NCBI GenBank assembly: GCA_020744225.1
Contig: JAGMWG010000024.1
Location: 186,001-250,000 of the forward strand
Reading direction: 5' to 3'
Source of the DNA: Paraphoma chrysanthemicola
Taxonomy: Eukaryota > Ascomycota > Dothideomycetes > Pleosporales > Phaeosphaeriaceae
DNA: 64,000 bases
In this document: in pieces, positions 33,325 through 43,910 of the stretch
How the letters are laid out: every line of letters starts with the position of its first letter
How positions within the stretch are numbered: the first letter of the stretch is position 1
Made by a program: the position numbers and the translations under genes
The notes under the pieces: generated by a model
Told to the model about the DNA's origin: nothing
The model's input: only the letters and a program-made list of their open reading frames with translations
Databases searched by the model: none

Positions 33325-35120
33325 TTACTCCTCGGTCAGAGTGTACATCCCCAAATTTCCCACCACCTCACCCTTCTCATCCTTGATAGTCTCTTCGTCC
33401 CTCTTCTCCACCAATCCGACAATCTCCCACTCCTTCATTCCCTGCTTGACATCTTCCACCACCTCCCCCTCCTGCAACTCCTCCTCCTCCGTCTCTACCC
33501 TGCTCGCCCCAAACTCTAATCCCAACTTCTCCCTCCCCCTCCTAACCATCTCCTTCCGCTCCTCTTCCTCCGCACACACGGCATCCAATCCCTCCCTCCT
33601 CTTCCTTGCGTCCACATACTCGCTCGAATCAGCACCAAACGCCATGCGCGCTAATTCCTCCGCTTTGCCCGCCTGCGTGCGCATGTAGCTCCAATACCCG
33701 AGCTTCTCGCCGTCGTGGAGTTGCGCAATAGCGTGTGGTTGAATGCGATTAATCAAGGCATTGTACCAGCGAAGCTGCTCTGGGTTTCCTTCGCCGCCGG
33801 ATTGTGCGAGGTTAGTGATGAGGGTGTGGATAGTCTTTGTAGCGGAATTAAGGTCATCGAGGGCCGGGGCTTGGTCGAAGTATGCTTCGTCGTTGGCGTG
33901 GTGAGTGAGTTTATCCAAGACACGGGAGATCTGAACAACGTGTTCGAAAGCGGATTTGCGGAGTTTTTCTTGGTCGGCGAATACTCCGCTGGTATCGTCT
34001 GGGGCTGGTATACATGCTGCACATGTGCACTCAATCCCGAATTTCTCGGCCAGTTCGTTCTTGCGCTCGCTGGTGGTCCGGTAGTGTACGCTTCTCATTG
34101 CGCTGAGATTCAATTCCTCGCCTACAGCAACGTCGCGCACTGTATGCACGGTCATTTCCCCTGTCAGGGCATTGTACCGCGCGTAGCAATTCGGCATGCA
34201 GCTCTGGCCCAGACGCGCCGTGTCGATGAATAAGCCGGTGATGGGGACATGGGCATGTAAGCTCGCGCCATCGATATCTGCGAGATCGATAAGGCTGCAT
34301 CGACCTGCGTGCCAGCGCGCCACTAGCCTTGCCAGCAGCGCCGTGGAAGCGAGTCTCGCTCCGTCGATTTCGAGTTTAGCTTGCTCTTCTGGCGTACGGG
34401 TATGATGTGGTTTGTTCCGAATGGACAGCAAGTGTGCGGCGGAACTCATGATAACGGTGCCAATGTGTGTGAGGAACGGGGATGCGGTGGGCGCAGAGGC
34501 GTTGAGAGACATTATAGCTTTTTGCTCAGCAGCGGGAAGGGCATGGTATGCGGAGATGAGCTGGAGCGGGTCATCACCTGGGTAAGGCAGATTTATGAGG
34601 GCACGTTCGCGAATGATACGGGTGCCGGCGGAGAGGAAACGGGTGGCGAAGAGGGCGGTCTTTGTTGTATGGGATGTGGAGGAGGGAATGCGTCGGATGG
34701 CGTGGTGTGGGAGCACAGGGACATCAACTGGTGGGTTTGACGAGTAGTGTGACTGGAATAGAGTTCCAGTAGCGAGAACCTCCGCCTCTGAAAGCGTCCG
34801 TGAGCTTGGAGCATCTACTACGGTCAGCGCGTGGTCACTGTCAGTTTGAGAACAGACATACCGCCGTCAGATGCATTCACGGCATGCAGAGCCTCCTCCA
34901 ACTTTCTCGCCTTCTCCAGCTCCTTGCCCTTCTTGGTCTTTTTGCCGCCGCGACGGCCCTTGCGCCTTTTCTTGTTTGCACGCGGGGCGCCTTTGCTCTT
35001 CGTCTCGTCGTCGCCGTCGACGATTTCAGCTTCGCTCTCGGCCTCTAGATCGCTTATGCCTTCGGTGAGGTCCACAATCTCGCTCTTGCGCTCTTCCACA
35101 GGGATCGGTTCGGTAGCCAT
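33325..35120 (-). CDS. SET-domain protein (SMYD/SET5-like lysine methyltransferase)
   Basis: Exons 35120-34862 and 34817-33325 give 583 residues. The intron 34861-34818 (GTATGT..TAG) has two possible acceptors three bases apart (TAGTAG), differing by one residue. The N-terminus has an acidic stretch, then a strongly basic segment (ANKKRRKGRRGGKKTKKGK). The split SET domain begins FATRFLSAGTRIIRERALI and resumes with LFIDTARLGQSCMPNCYARYN; SCMPN matches the NHxCxPN position with Ser for His. VRDVAVGEELNL and the post-SET FGIECTCAACIP zinc ligands follow. A Glu/Lys-rich tail ends the protein. Family knowledge: SAM-dependent protein lysine methylation. An upstream exon starting near 35270 (MLR..) is possible. 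Confidence 0.88.
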
Positions 35121-35650
35121 GCTGGCCTCGGCGACCGACGTGATGTTAGAAGAACTGCCCCCTGCAAATGCTGTTAGCACGATGCAACCAGCAAACAAGA
35201 CGCGCGATGGTGCTGCTACTGTGAGGAAGAGAGAAATAAGGTTAGACAAGGCGAGAAAATATACGCAACATGGCGCCGACGCGTCGCGCCAAATTTAGCG
35301 AAGTCGAGGTGAAGGTGTCTTTCACTAGGCACGTGATATTGTGTTGACAACAAACAAACAGGAAATCATGCATTACATCGTGCAGAATAGCTTAGAAAGA
35401 GAATGAAAAGCAAAAGAACAAGTGAGTTATCACAAACACTGGAGCTAAACCATGACGTAGAAATTCGATGATTTCGGTGCTGCGATTTGGCAGTTTGATG
35501 TGATGTGATTGTGGCACGATATGGCCAGCTGTGCAATTAAAAATTCGCTAGTAAGGTGTCCGGATGTAGTTCGTTTGGCAAAGGACGCAGATGAAATGAG
35601 CGTATACCTTTAGATACGCCACGGTATAGATAGACAACCAATCTCGCCGC
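35121..35650. other. intergenic
   Basis: The left part probably holds the 5' leader of the SET gene with a possible leader intron (acceptor TTTGCAG near 35165). The right part is the 3' UTR of the PRCC-like gene. Confidence 0.45.
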
Positions 35651-36895
35651 CTACCATCCATATCTGTTGCCAGCCTCTTTCTTGTTTCTGTAGCCAGCAG
35701 CAAAGTGCTCTTCAAGTGCGTCCTTTTGTGTCGATGCGACATTGACCAAGCTACGGAGGCTATTCTTGCCAGTACCGGATATGGACTTGAGCGCATTGTG
35801 TTGCACCTGCTCACCCTGCTGTCGTAGTTTTTCGTTGTGCGCATACTCCGTGTCTGTGTTGAACTCTACTATCTTCGCGGCAGAAAAATCTGCTTCCCGA
35901 CCCTTCTTGCCGAACAACTGACGCCGCTCCGCTTCTGATAGGTGAAGTTCTGTGGCCATGTTGGTCAACTCATTCGAAGGCGGTGCATGTGCTGCGTGGA
36001 CTTTTCGTTGCTGTGATTGCTGCACGAAGTTCCCATCAAATGCTTCATCAGGAACTCCTGGGTCGTCTTCATCCCTAGCGCCATACAGCATCGGTTCATA
36101 AGCCCCTGCTCCCGACTCGATCGCTGGTGCTGTTGCTTCTTGAGACACACCGAAGAGCGACACTTTCGGCTTACGGACTGGTGCCGCTGGTACAGTATTT
36201 GACTGTGTGCTAGCTGATGCTGAAGCGCTCGAGGCTGTATCGGACGACGATGGCGCCGCTGTACGTGGTACTATGGGCTTCTTCTTCTTTCCCTTTCCGA
36301 CTGACATTGGAACGAATCGCGGGGCAGCTGGTTTTGGTACGGCCTGTGATTCTGCTGGTATGATTTCTGCTCGTGCTTCCTTCGTGGCCTCCTCCTTCTT
36401 CTCACTCTTCGGTGGCGGCAAGTTAAGGAGCGCCCTAAAGTCGTCCTTGTTCATGGGCTCCTTTTTAACCGGGTTCCCATTCTCATCATAGTCTTCGGCC
36501 TCGACACGCGACTCCCTCTTGAATGCAGGCTCCGCTCCGGTCTTGAGGTTGACCCCAGACGCTAATCCTTTTCCCAAAGCCCTCTTCCCGGGTGTTGCGC
36601 TTGAGGAGGCTGGTGCAGCGACGGGCTTCTTCGGCGCAGGCAGCATTGCATTGAAACCACCAAACGCCGAAGCCCCTCCTAGCCGTGGCTTCTTTGCTGG
36701 CGGGGCATCGTCCTCAATGTCATCCTTTGTTGTGTGCGCCTGCGATGCACCAGGCAGGCTGACCTTGATGCGACCTGGATTCGCGCGATCGACGACTTTC
36801 TGGAAGGAAGACTTCGGTGCCTGTTTCAGCGCGGGTTTTGGTGCGGGGGCTGCTTCGCCATCAGACTCCGAGTCTGAGTATGCGATGAGGTTCAT
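35651..36895 (-). CDS. PRCC-like protein (splicing-associated)
   Basis: A single exon encodes 414 residues from MNLIAYSDSESD. The start motif, an acidic Ser-rich first 15 residues after NLIAY, is typical for the family. The middle is disordered and Pro/Ala/Lys-rich with ALLNLPPPKSEKK. The C-terminal PRCC domain is clear: GREADFSAAKIVEFNTDTEYAHNEKLRQQ, then SGTGKNSLRSLVNVASTQKDALEEHFAAG and the terminal KKEAGNRYGW. Family knowledge: human PRCC associates with pre-mRNA splicing factors and is found in nuclear speckles. It is divergent from Sin1 with about 230 bases between start codons. Confidence 0.9.
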   Translation of the reverse strand: MNLIAYSDSESDGEAAPAPKPALKQAPKSSFQKVVDRANPGRIKVSLPGASQAHTTKDDIEDDAPPAKKPRLGGASAFGGFNAMLPAPKKPVAAPASSSATPGKRALGKGLASGVNLKTGAEPAFKRESRVEAEDYDENGNPVKKEPMNKDDFRALLNLPPPKSEKKEEATKEARAEIIPAESQAVPKPAAPRFVPMSVGKGKKKKPIVPRTAAPSSSDTASSASASASTQSNTVPAAPVRKPKVSLFGVSQEATAPAIESGAGAYEPMLYGARDEDDPGVPDEAFDGNFVQQSQQRKVHAAHAPPSNELTNMATELHLSEAERRQLFGKKGREADFSAAKIVEFNTDTEYAHNEKLRQQGEQVQHNALKSISGTGKNSLRSLVNVASTQKDALEEHFAAGYRNKKEAGNRYGW

Positions 36896-37125
36896 AGTGT
36901 TGATGTATTGTGGGAGTGTTTTGGTGGAGTCCAAATAAAGTTGGTGATGAAATCGCCCGCATGACGATCGCCGTTGCCAAGCACCAGGGTCCAATCCCCA
37001 CGCTTCACCACGCGCGCCCGCACCTCCGCCTCCGCCTCCCCCTTCACTCCACGCGCCAATGACCGTCCTTCAGCTGGCCTGACGTTATGACCCTATTACG
37101 ACTATGATACCCTAGAGTCTCCACC

Positions 37126-39692
37126 ATGTCACTCCTTCAGAATGAGGAGTAAGCCACCATTTCGCACGTTCTCGTGACGCCGCAGCTAACCTCCGCAGCT
37201 TCGTCCTATACCAGCTTCGGACCGCGTACCTCTCCTCGATCAAAGACGGTGTCGGCGAGCGATTGATCAACGTAAACTCCAATGTCTTGAACAACATCGC
37301 CTTCCGCGCTGCAGGCTGGGCGCCCAATGCCGCCGACATCAAGCGCACATACTCCCCGCCGATCCCCACCGCCATTACCTCCGAGTACTTCCAGGCCCCA
37401 CGTTCAGCTGGTCTTAAGGCGCCCGAAGGCTTTGGTGACGATGAAGAGGAGGGTGGGATGGTTACAGGTGGCGGTAGCAACGACACAGTCGGCCCAACGC
37501 TGAATGCGAAGCGCAGGCGGAGAAAGGAGATACTCGAGGAAGATGACAGCAGTGATTTGAGTGACGAGAGCGACGACGAGGAGGACGCACAACGGCCAGC
37601 AAACCAGATCAAGTTCACCAAGATGCCGCTGCGGACTCGGTCTGGGTCATCACCAATCCAGGGCTCGGCACTTCGGAATGAGCTCGCTGGTGCAGCCGAT
37701 GGGCCGTCGCTCATGATCACCTCACCTTCCCGACCGCCAGACAATGAGTTGCGGCGGGGCTCGCTGGGAACGCTTGAGACCGTGAAGGAGCGCCCGCGGA
37801 GAGACACCGTCACCAGTAGCGAGATGTCCTCTGAGAACGAGTTCGACAACTCCGCCTTCCGGAAGAGGAAAATCAACCCGCGAAAAGCAGCCAGCAACAG
37901 ACAACTCCTGGCCCAGCGTATCCAAGAAGACGAAGGACAGATCCCAACACGCCTGGAGGCACTCGATGAGGGGGATGAGTCGGACAGCTCGCTCGACTCC
38001 GAGTTCTCTGGCTCAGCTGATAGCGGCTCCCTCATGGGCGCTGGTGGTGATGCTCTCGACTCATCTCCACCAGTTGCGATGCCTGGGATGACCAATTTTA
38101 CGTCCTTCAACGCATCACCCAAGAAGAAGAAGGACCAGTTACTACCGACTCTGCAAGCTCTACCACCTCCACGACCAATCAGCTTCATCCTCCCTGTTAG
38201 TGCCCTCACTCAAGCCTTGCAAGCAAAGGAACAGAAACCATCAAATCCACTCCAACGCTTTGCGGGATGGAATGCCGCTAGTGAAGCTCAGCAGAATCCA
38301 ATATACCTCAAAGTGTACTGCCCATTCTCATCAAAGCCATCCAAAGCTGTTGAGCTTCTGATCAGAAAGTTCAACGACAAAGGCGAAGGTCCGTCTGTCG
38401 CTGAAGCCATCGGATACGCCCTGCACCGCTACCAAGAGGAGAAGCTTGAGCCACCACTGTCGCCAGAGAAGATGAATGTCAACCACTGGGTGATGCGGAT
38501 GTACGATGATGGCGAAATTGACGACGAATTCCCGCCATTGACGAGGAACAAACCACTCAAGGACTTTGCCTCCAACAACGCCCGGGGGATGCGTCCACGC
38601 GCTCGTGAGAAGCCGTGGGACGAGTTTGCGCTAGTAGAAGCCAGCCAGCGCGAGATTGCAGAAAATGAGAAACTCACTCCGCTCTACAGCCGCGAAGCAG
38701 CCGCTGCTCTCGAATCACAGCAGGACGCGGCCGAGGGCAAGATCGAGAAGAAGCCTGTCAAGCCCATACCCAATCGCGCAAAGAGCTTCCGCAATCCCAT
38801 CACAGGGCCGTCATTCGCACCAACAGCGACACGGAAAGACAAGAGCGCTCTGGCAGATGTCCCCGCCGTTAATGCATCGCACGCCGCAAGTCGCACCGGT
38901 GCGCCAAAGACGGTCAACGTCCACTTCACCGATGAAAACTTCAATACCAAGCACATGCCGATTAACTGCACAACCGACACATATATCGCGGACGTCTTCG
39001 AGCAAGTCTGCCACGAGCTCCGCCTCGACAAGGCCCTCTACATCCTCAAAGTCAGCGGCAGCACCACCGTCGCGCCCACCGACCGCACCGTCGAAGCGCT
39101 TGGAAGCCGCATGGACCTCGACCTCGCGCGGCGCCGCTTCGTCGGCGACGGTGTCTTCGGCCTCGCTGGCTCGCCTGGATCCTCCTCGCCCAACGCGCCT
39201 CTCATCATCAGCACCGGCGGGGCGCCCAAGAAGACCAAAAAAGGCGAACGCACACATGCCGCCGTCTCAGGCCACGGCCTCATCCACCCTCTCGCCGCGC
39301 GCGCAGAATCCTCAGCCCTCACACTCACGACAACGAACTACTACCGCCGGTACGCCGTCCTCCGCAAACAGCCCATGTCATTTGCATCTAGCACATCGCG
39401 CGTCCTCGCGCTTGATAACGAGTACATCCACATCATGCCCGGCGAGACAACCAAAGGGAACGCACGCCCCGGCGGATTCGCAGTTGAAGGCGGCAAGACG
39501 ACAACAGTACACTTTTCGAGCGTGGTGGGCAGTAAAGTTAGCAAGAAGCATCCGAAGATGTTTCGTCTGCTGGTGTTCAAGGAGCGTGAGACCAAGAGGT
39601 ATGATTTTGAGGCTCAGACGGCGGATGAGGCGGTGGAGATTGTAAGGGAGATCAAGAGGGGTGTCGAGAGGTATGCTGAGGGGGTGGTTTAG
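37126..39692 (+). CDS. sin1: TORC2 subunit Sin1/Avo1
   Basis: Exon 1 (37126-37148) encodes only MSLLQNE plus two bases of Asp; after a 50-bp intron exon 2 runs 37199-39692. Total 838 residues. The N-terminal YQLRTAYLSSIKDGVGERLI is the Sin1 start. A long acidic and Ser-rich linker follows. The CRIM domain (about residues 350-480) includes NPIYLKVYCPFSSKPSKAVELLI and SVAEAIGYALHRYQEE, VNHWVMRMYDDGEIDDEFPPL. A Ras-binding-like domain (VNVHFTDENFNTKHMPINCTTD) and a C-terminal PH domain (NYYRRYAVLRKQ to KRYDFEAQTADEAVEIV) complete the order. Family knowledge: scaffold that recruits AGC kinase substrates to TORC2 at the plasma membrane. Confidence 0.94.
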
Positions 39693-40657
39693 AAGTGCAT
39701 AGCTGGGAGGATTTACATGAGGCGTTTGGGTGGGATTAGTATGGCGGTGTGTGTCTGGCGTTTGGGAAGCATGATTTGAGATTCCGGCGCAAGATGATAG
39801 GCTTTTGTAAGACACGTGCGATCGTGTTGCTGAGTCCAAACAAATGCAAGCTGAACTCTACGAGCTAGCACAACCGCTGTTGTGGGATTAGTATCGTGCT
39901 TGTGTGACAGTTCTGATCGAGTATGTTGATGCTGCATAACTGAAAGTAGAGCGTGAATGTCTCCAAAACATTCTCATCAGTCTACAATATGTACACGTGT
40001 CTGTTTTCAAAACATTGACAAAACCTACAACTCTGAGCGAGTCAGTGTCTATGCTGGATGAGTAAAAATGCAGAGCGAATGTCCTCGGTATATTCTCTCC
40101 CTTTGAAGATATATAGGCTTGTCTATCTTCAATGCACTAACGAGATCGTAGTCCGTGGCAAGCTACTTATAGATGTAAGCAGATTTGTGTCGATGGTCCG
40201 GGCGTGAAAACGCAGCGTGAATGTCCTCAGCACATCATCATCCTATCGCGATATGTCCTTTTGTCTGTCTTCAGGGTACTTCCGAGGATAGAGCAAGTGG
40301 GACACTACTCATAGATCTTATTCAAGCTGAACCGAAAAATTGTACCTGAACGTGCATCGCGAATGTCCTCACAACATTTTCATCACTTCAAAATGCATGC
40401 GCCAGTCGATCTTCAAAGCAATGTCACAAAAAAGATGCATTGATCAGAAAGTCTGACTACACTCATGGTATACGATACTCACTCCGCTCGGTGTCTTCCC
40501 TGAGCGGTTCTGCACTTGCCGTTGACTGTCGGCAAGTGCTTTAGTCCTTCAACGCGCTCAACGAGGCCATCGAGCGCTATTAAAAACAGAATGAAAGAGG
40601 AAAGAGGCAACCCGGGCGAAGTGACGAGGACAACGCAGGCGAGAAGACAGAGTCAAC
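39693..40657. other. intergenic with degenerate tandem repeat array
   Basis: No gene. Most of the region is a four-unit degenerate repeat (39951-40427), described separately. Confidence 0.6.
39951..40427. repeat. Four-copy degenerate tandem repeat, period about 124-144 bp
   Basis: Cores begin at 39951, 40075, 40215 and 40359 with GCG(T)GAATGTC, mostly followed by CTC. Each has AT-rich variable sequence, then a GTCTNTCTTCA-like block about 50 bases on, and each core is about 69 bases long. Spacers between cores 2-3 and 3-4 also share a CTACT(T/C)ATAGATNTTA-like block, so the full period is repeated. Divergence between copies is high (roughly a third of core positions by eye). No terminal inverted repeats or ORF are seen. 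Confidence 0.75.
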
Positions 40658-41362
40658 TCAGACGAAGTCATTGTTGTCCTCGTCGTATCGGACGCCTTTG
40701 ATGATGTAAAAACGCTTACCATCAGCATCGACGCCGTCGGCGAAATTAGAGGCAGTGCCAGCGGTATTGGTAGCTGCAGCAATGCTCCCAGTAGCTTGAT
40801 GCGCCCGAAGCTGCTCATTCTCTCGCAGTAGCTGTTCAAATCGCTGGCGCAGCTCCTTGTACTGTCGTCGGAGCTCCTTATACCGACCCTTTAGGTAGTC
40901 AATACTGCTCACGAGCTTCCGAGGGCGTAACAGGAAGGGCCGTGGTGGCGACAATGGCCGCTGGACCACGTGGTCATGTGCTGTGGACGGCGCCACATCT
41001 GGCAAGGCAGCTCCGAGCGTCTGCATCGGTGGCTGAAGCTGCTGCTGCTGTAGAGGCGAGGTGGCATGGTCAGCATGCCTGTCACTCATGACGCTACCCA
41101 TGTTACCAGTCCTCGAGCTCTGGGCTCGAGGCTCTTCTTTTGCTGTAGCCGAGTACTTCTCTTCGTACTCGGCCTTGCTCCTCTCCACCCTCCCCCGCAA
41201 CTCCCAGTAGAAGTCAATCTCTTCCTGGGGCTCAGTGCTTCCAGTGCCATAGAAGACTTCTTGGCCCAGCAATTTGGCCAGATTCGTCTTGGTCAGCTCC
41301 CAAGCGGCGGTTTCTTGCGCAGTTGCTATGAAGGTCAGTTCGTGCGCGTGCTCGGGACGCAT
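40658..41362 (-). CDS. Hypothetical coiled-coil protein, 234 aa
   Basis: A single exon from ATG 41362 (MRPEHAHELTF). The N-terminal third is helical and charged (ELTKTNLAKLLGQEVFYGTG, then EIDFYWELRGRVERSKAEYEEKYSA). A Ser/Gln-rich, partly poly-Gln linker follows. Residues of about 150-195 form a leucine-rich coiled coil with repeated YKELR units (YLKGRYKELRRQYKELRQRF, then EQLLRENEQLRAH). The C-terminus ends KRFYIIKGVRYDEDNNDFV. There is no basic DNA-binding region directly before the coil, so a bZIP is not supported. Not recognised. It lies next to the tandem array and is convergent with Sin1. Confidence 0.7.
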   Translation of the reverse strand: MRPEHAHELTFIATAQETAAWELTKTNLAKLLGQEVFYGTGSTEPQEEIDFYWELRGRVERSKAEYEEKYSATAKEEPRAQSSRTGNMGSVMSDRHADHATSPLQQQQLQPPMQTLGAALPDVAPSTAHDHVVQRPLSPPRPFLLRPRKLVSSIDYLKGRYKELRRQYKELRQRFEQLLRENEQLRAHQATGSIAAATNTAGTASNFADGVDADGKRFYIIKGVRYDEDNNDFV

Positions 41363-41995
41363 GAGAATAAATTACGCAAGGGCCGCTCCGGCGGATTTCC
41401 TGTTATGCCCTTCATGAGGGTCTTGATTGTGGTTGTTATTGATTGAATGTAAAATTGGAGCGTGAAAATTGACGTTGTGGGGAGAGACTGAGAGTGCGAG
41501 GTGAGAGCTTCATCGACACCGTACGAAATAAAAGTGGGGCTAGTGTCAACAAACTATCGCGTGGCCCAAATACTGCACTTTAAATGTCCGACAGGACACT
41601 TCTGAAGGCATTCGCGTACGTGCAGGTCTTTAATGCAAACATTTCAATGCGCTGAATACCGTTTAGCTACTACATACACAACGCGCAAAGAGGTCTGCAA
41701 GCACTTGAATGCATCCGCGCTGCACCAATGGTATTTCGTGCGCATCTTAGACGGGTCGTCTGGTCGAAGGCGTCGGCATGCAGAAGGTCACAAGGCTACG
41801 AGGAAGGCTCTATGAAGTGGCTCAGGATCGAGCGCCATCGGTAACCTTCCAAACCGCACAGCTTTCAAGATTATTGGCGTCACTGAGATTGTAGCCATGA
41901 GTCAAGGCGATGAGGTAAATGAATGTGATGATAAGCTTCTCTCTGAGTCCTATACGATTCCACACCAGGCTGTTCACCCTGTCAGATCGGCCCCT
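41363..41995. other. intergenic
   Basis: Separates two minus-strand genes. No feature is supported. Confidence 0.5.
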
Positions 41996-42835
41996 TCAAT
42001 CCAAGAATAGTTCCAAAAGCTCAGCATACTTCTCCGGAAACTGATACAAATGACCATGTCCGGAGTCTGGAAAAATGTGCAGCTCAACATCTTGCAACTG
42101 CTGCTGCAAGATAAAGCTATTCGTCGTTGGCGTCATGATATCGTCCTTGCCATTCGTAACCAGGACAGGCACTTTGATTTCCTTCAACTTGTCGAAAAAC
42201 GTCGCATCAGATACGAATTGTCCAATCGCTGCCTGCTGAACACCGCCACCGGCCTGGTCGACCAACAGAGTGCGTGACTCCCCACTAACATGGCGCTCCT
42301 CCAGTCTTGCCCACCATGCACGTCCGAGTGCGCGGCTGGAATCAGAGGAATAGAAGAAGAGTTTCAGCATATCATCTTCAGAAGGAGAAACTCCATTTGC
42401 GACCTCGAAGACCTCCGGAGAACTGAATACCAAGCCTTGCGTGTAGCTCGATTGCGTACCCGCGAGGACCAGTTTGTTGAGAATATGCGGATGGGCGACA
42501 GCAATAACTTGCGCGACCATGCCGCCAAGCGAGAAGCCAAGGATATCAACCTTTGGGACACTGATTGCGTCGAGGAAGTCATTGATAGTGTTCGCCGTTT
42601 CGGCAAACGTTGGCTCGATAGTGCCCTGGCTGTGACCGGTGCCGGCACTGTCGAGCAGAATGACCTCCCTATTCTTGGCGATGCTGTTCAAGAGCAAAGG
42701 ATCGATGAGGTCCATGGTGCCGCGAAAGTGCGTGAGGTAAAGCAGCGGGAAGTTGGACGCTTTGCCGAAGCGTCGATAGGCGAGTTGGATGCCCTTGACA
42801 GAGGCATATTTGGTTGGTACGGTTTGGGCAGACAT
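41996..42835 (-). CDS. Alpha/beta hydrolase
   Basis: A single exon encodes 279 residues without a signal peptide. The alpha/beta-hydrolase plan is complete: oxyanion strand LYLTHFRGTMDL, nucleophile elbow GFSLGG with Ser102, acid NGKDDIMTP (Asp about 232) and His in DSGHGHLYQFP (His about 260). VILLDSAGTGHSQG precedes the elbow, as in epoxide-hydrolase, haloalkane-dehalogenase or proline-iminopeptidase-like soluble hydrolases. The substrate is unknown. It is the first gene of a sparse accessory stretch. Confidence 0.9.
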   Translation of the reverse strand: MSAQTVPTKYASVKGIQLAYRRFGKASNFPLLYLTHFRGTMDLIDPLLLNSIAKNREVILLDSAGTGHSQGTIEPTFAETANTINDFLDAISVPKVDILGFSLGGMVAQVIAVAHPHILNKLVLAGTQSSYTQGLVFSSPEVFEVANGVSPSEDDMLKLFFYSSDSSRALGRAWWARLEERHVSGESRTLLVDQAGGGVQQAAIGQFVSDATFFDKLKEIKVPVLVTNGKDDIMTPTTNSFILQQQLQDVELHIFPDSGHGHLYQFPEKYAELLELFLD

Positions 42836-43910
42836 GGTGAGAGTGATGTGCGGGTTTGATCTAGGATATTGGACTCAATGGCGAAGTTTGATGGAATGCA
42901 AGTTGAAAGTGCGACTTCAGGGGGCTTTTCTAGTTGAAACTATGGTATGCAGCGCAACATCTTTACCTAGGAATCGTATGAATTGCTCCGACTTGAGTAA
43001 TCTTGTTGTCGGGGTCCCTGTATTGGCCACTGTGCTCCGATCTGGGGGCACGTTACGTTTGGGAAGCGACGGAAATACGACCAAGGTCCGACACTGCTGA
43101 CGGATCATTGCAAGTTGACAACCTGGGGGTGCGACGTCTAAGCGGTTGTTTACGAAGACTAGCTCTGTTCGCAGGTGCCAGGTTGGGTACCTGCTGCACA
43201 TGAGACCCGGTGCGTATTGAGCGTATTACAAACGGGTTATGGTGGAGCTCTGTCTCGGCCTGCGATCATATAATTTCGCGCTAGAGATTAGTGTTAACCT
43301 ACCGACCGAAGTACGACCGAATATGAGATGTCCACATCTGGGTAAGGCTGAAGGCCGTGGTTTGTGGTAGAATCTACAAACCAGGCTAATTCACACTATT
43401 GGCTGGAAGTACTTCGGACGCTAAACTAGCACCACCCGCTTGCACAAGATCATACATTATTAGTTCAGAGACACACTGTTTGAGGCTTTCCTCTAGCCTT
43501 TTCGTTAATCCCGTTAACCTCCGTATTCCTAGCCTGTGTCCTCTGTACTCTGCTTGTTTTGGATATGCTGTCATATTCTTGAGGCAGTGTCCAATCGGCC
43601 TGTGAGTAATCAAAACCGCTAACTTACACTATAGTAGAATTGTGTTCAACAACGGCGTAATAGTTACACCGCTCTCCATGCTCACTGTCCATGGGTTTAC
43701 CGGAATGATACCGTGTGAATATCATTCTCAGAGTGCTCGTGCTTCTTGTAAGAGCCTGGAGGAATGACCACCTGGAGACTTAGCGTCAATAAACTTAGAT
43801 TCCCTGACTACAATAAATTCACCCGATGATCCTCCCTATCCAGCTTTTCACCCTGCAGTGCCCGAAGTCTGATCTTTCACATACTCATACACTCTCATAT
43901 ACATTGCAAG
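42836..43910. other. intergenic, divergent, about 1.1 kb
   Basis: Between the hydrolase and the secretory crotonase. No gene, repeat or RNA is recognised. Confidence 0.5.

Noticed and set aside
37112..38209. 365-codon open frame antisense to Sin1
   Set aside because: It lies wholly opposite the Sin1 coding exon, is Ser/Leu-rich as expected from the complement of its acidic/Ser codons, and has no domain.
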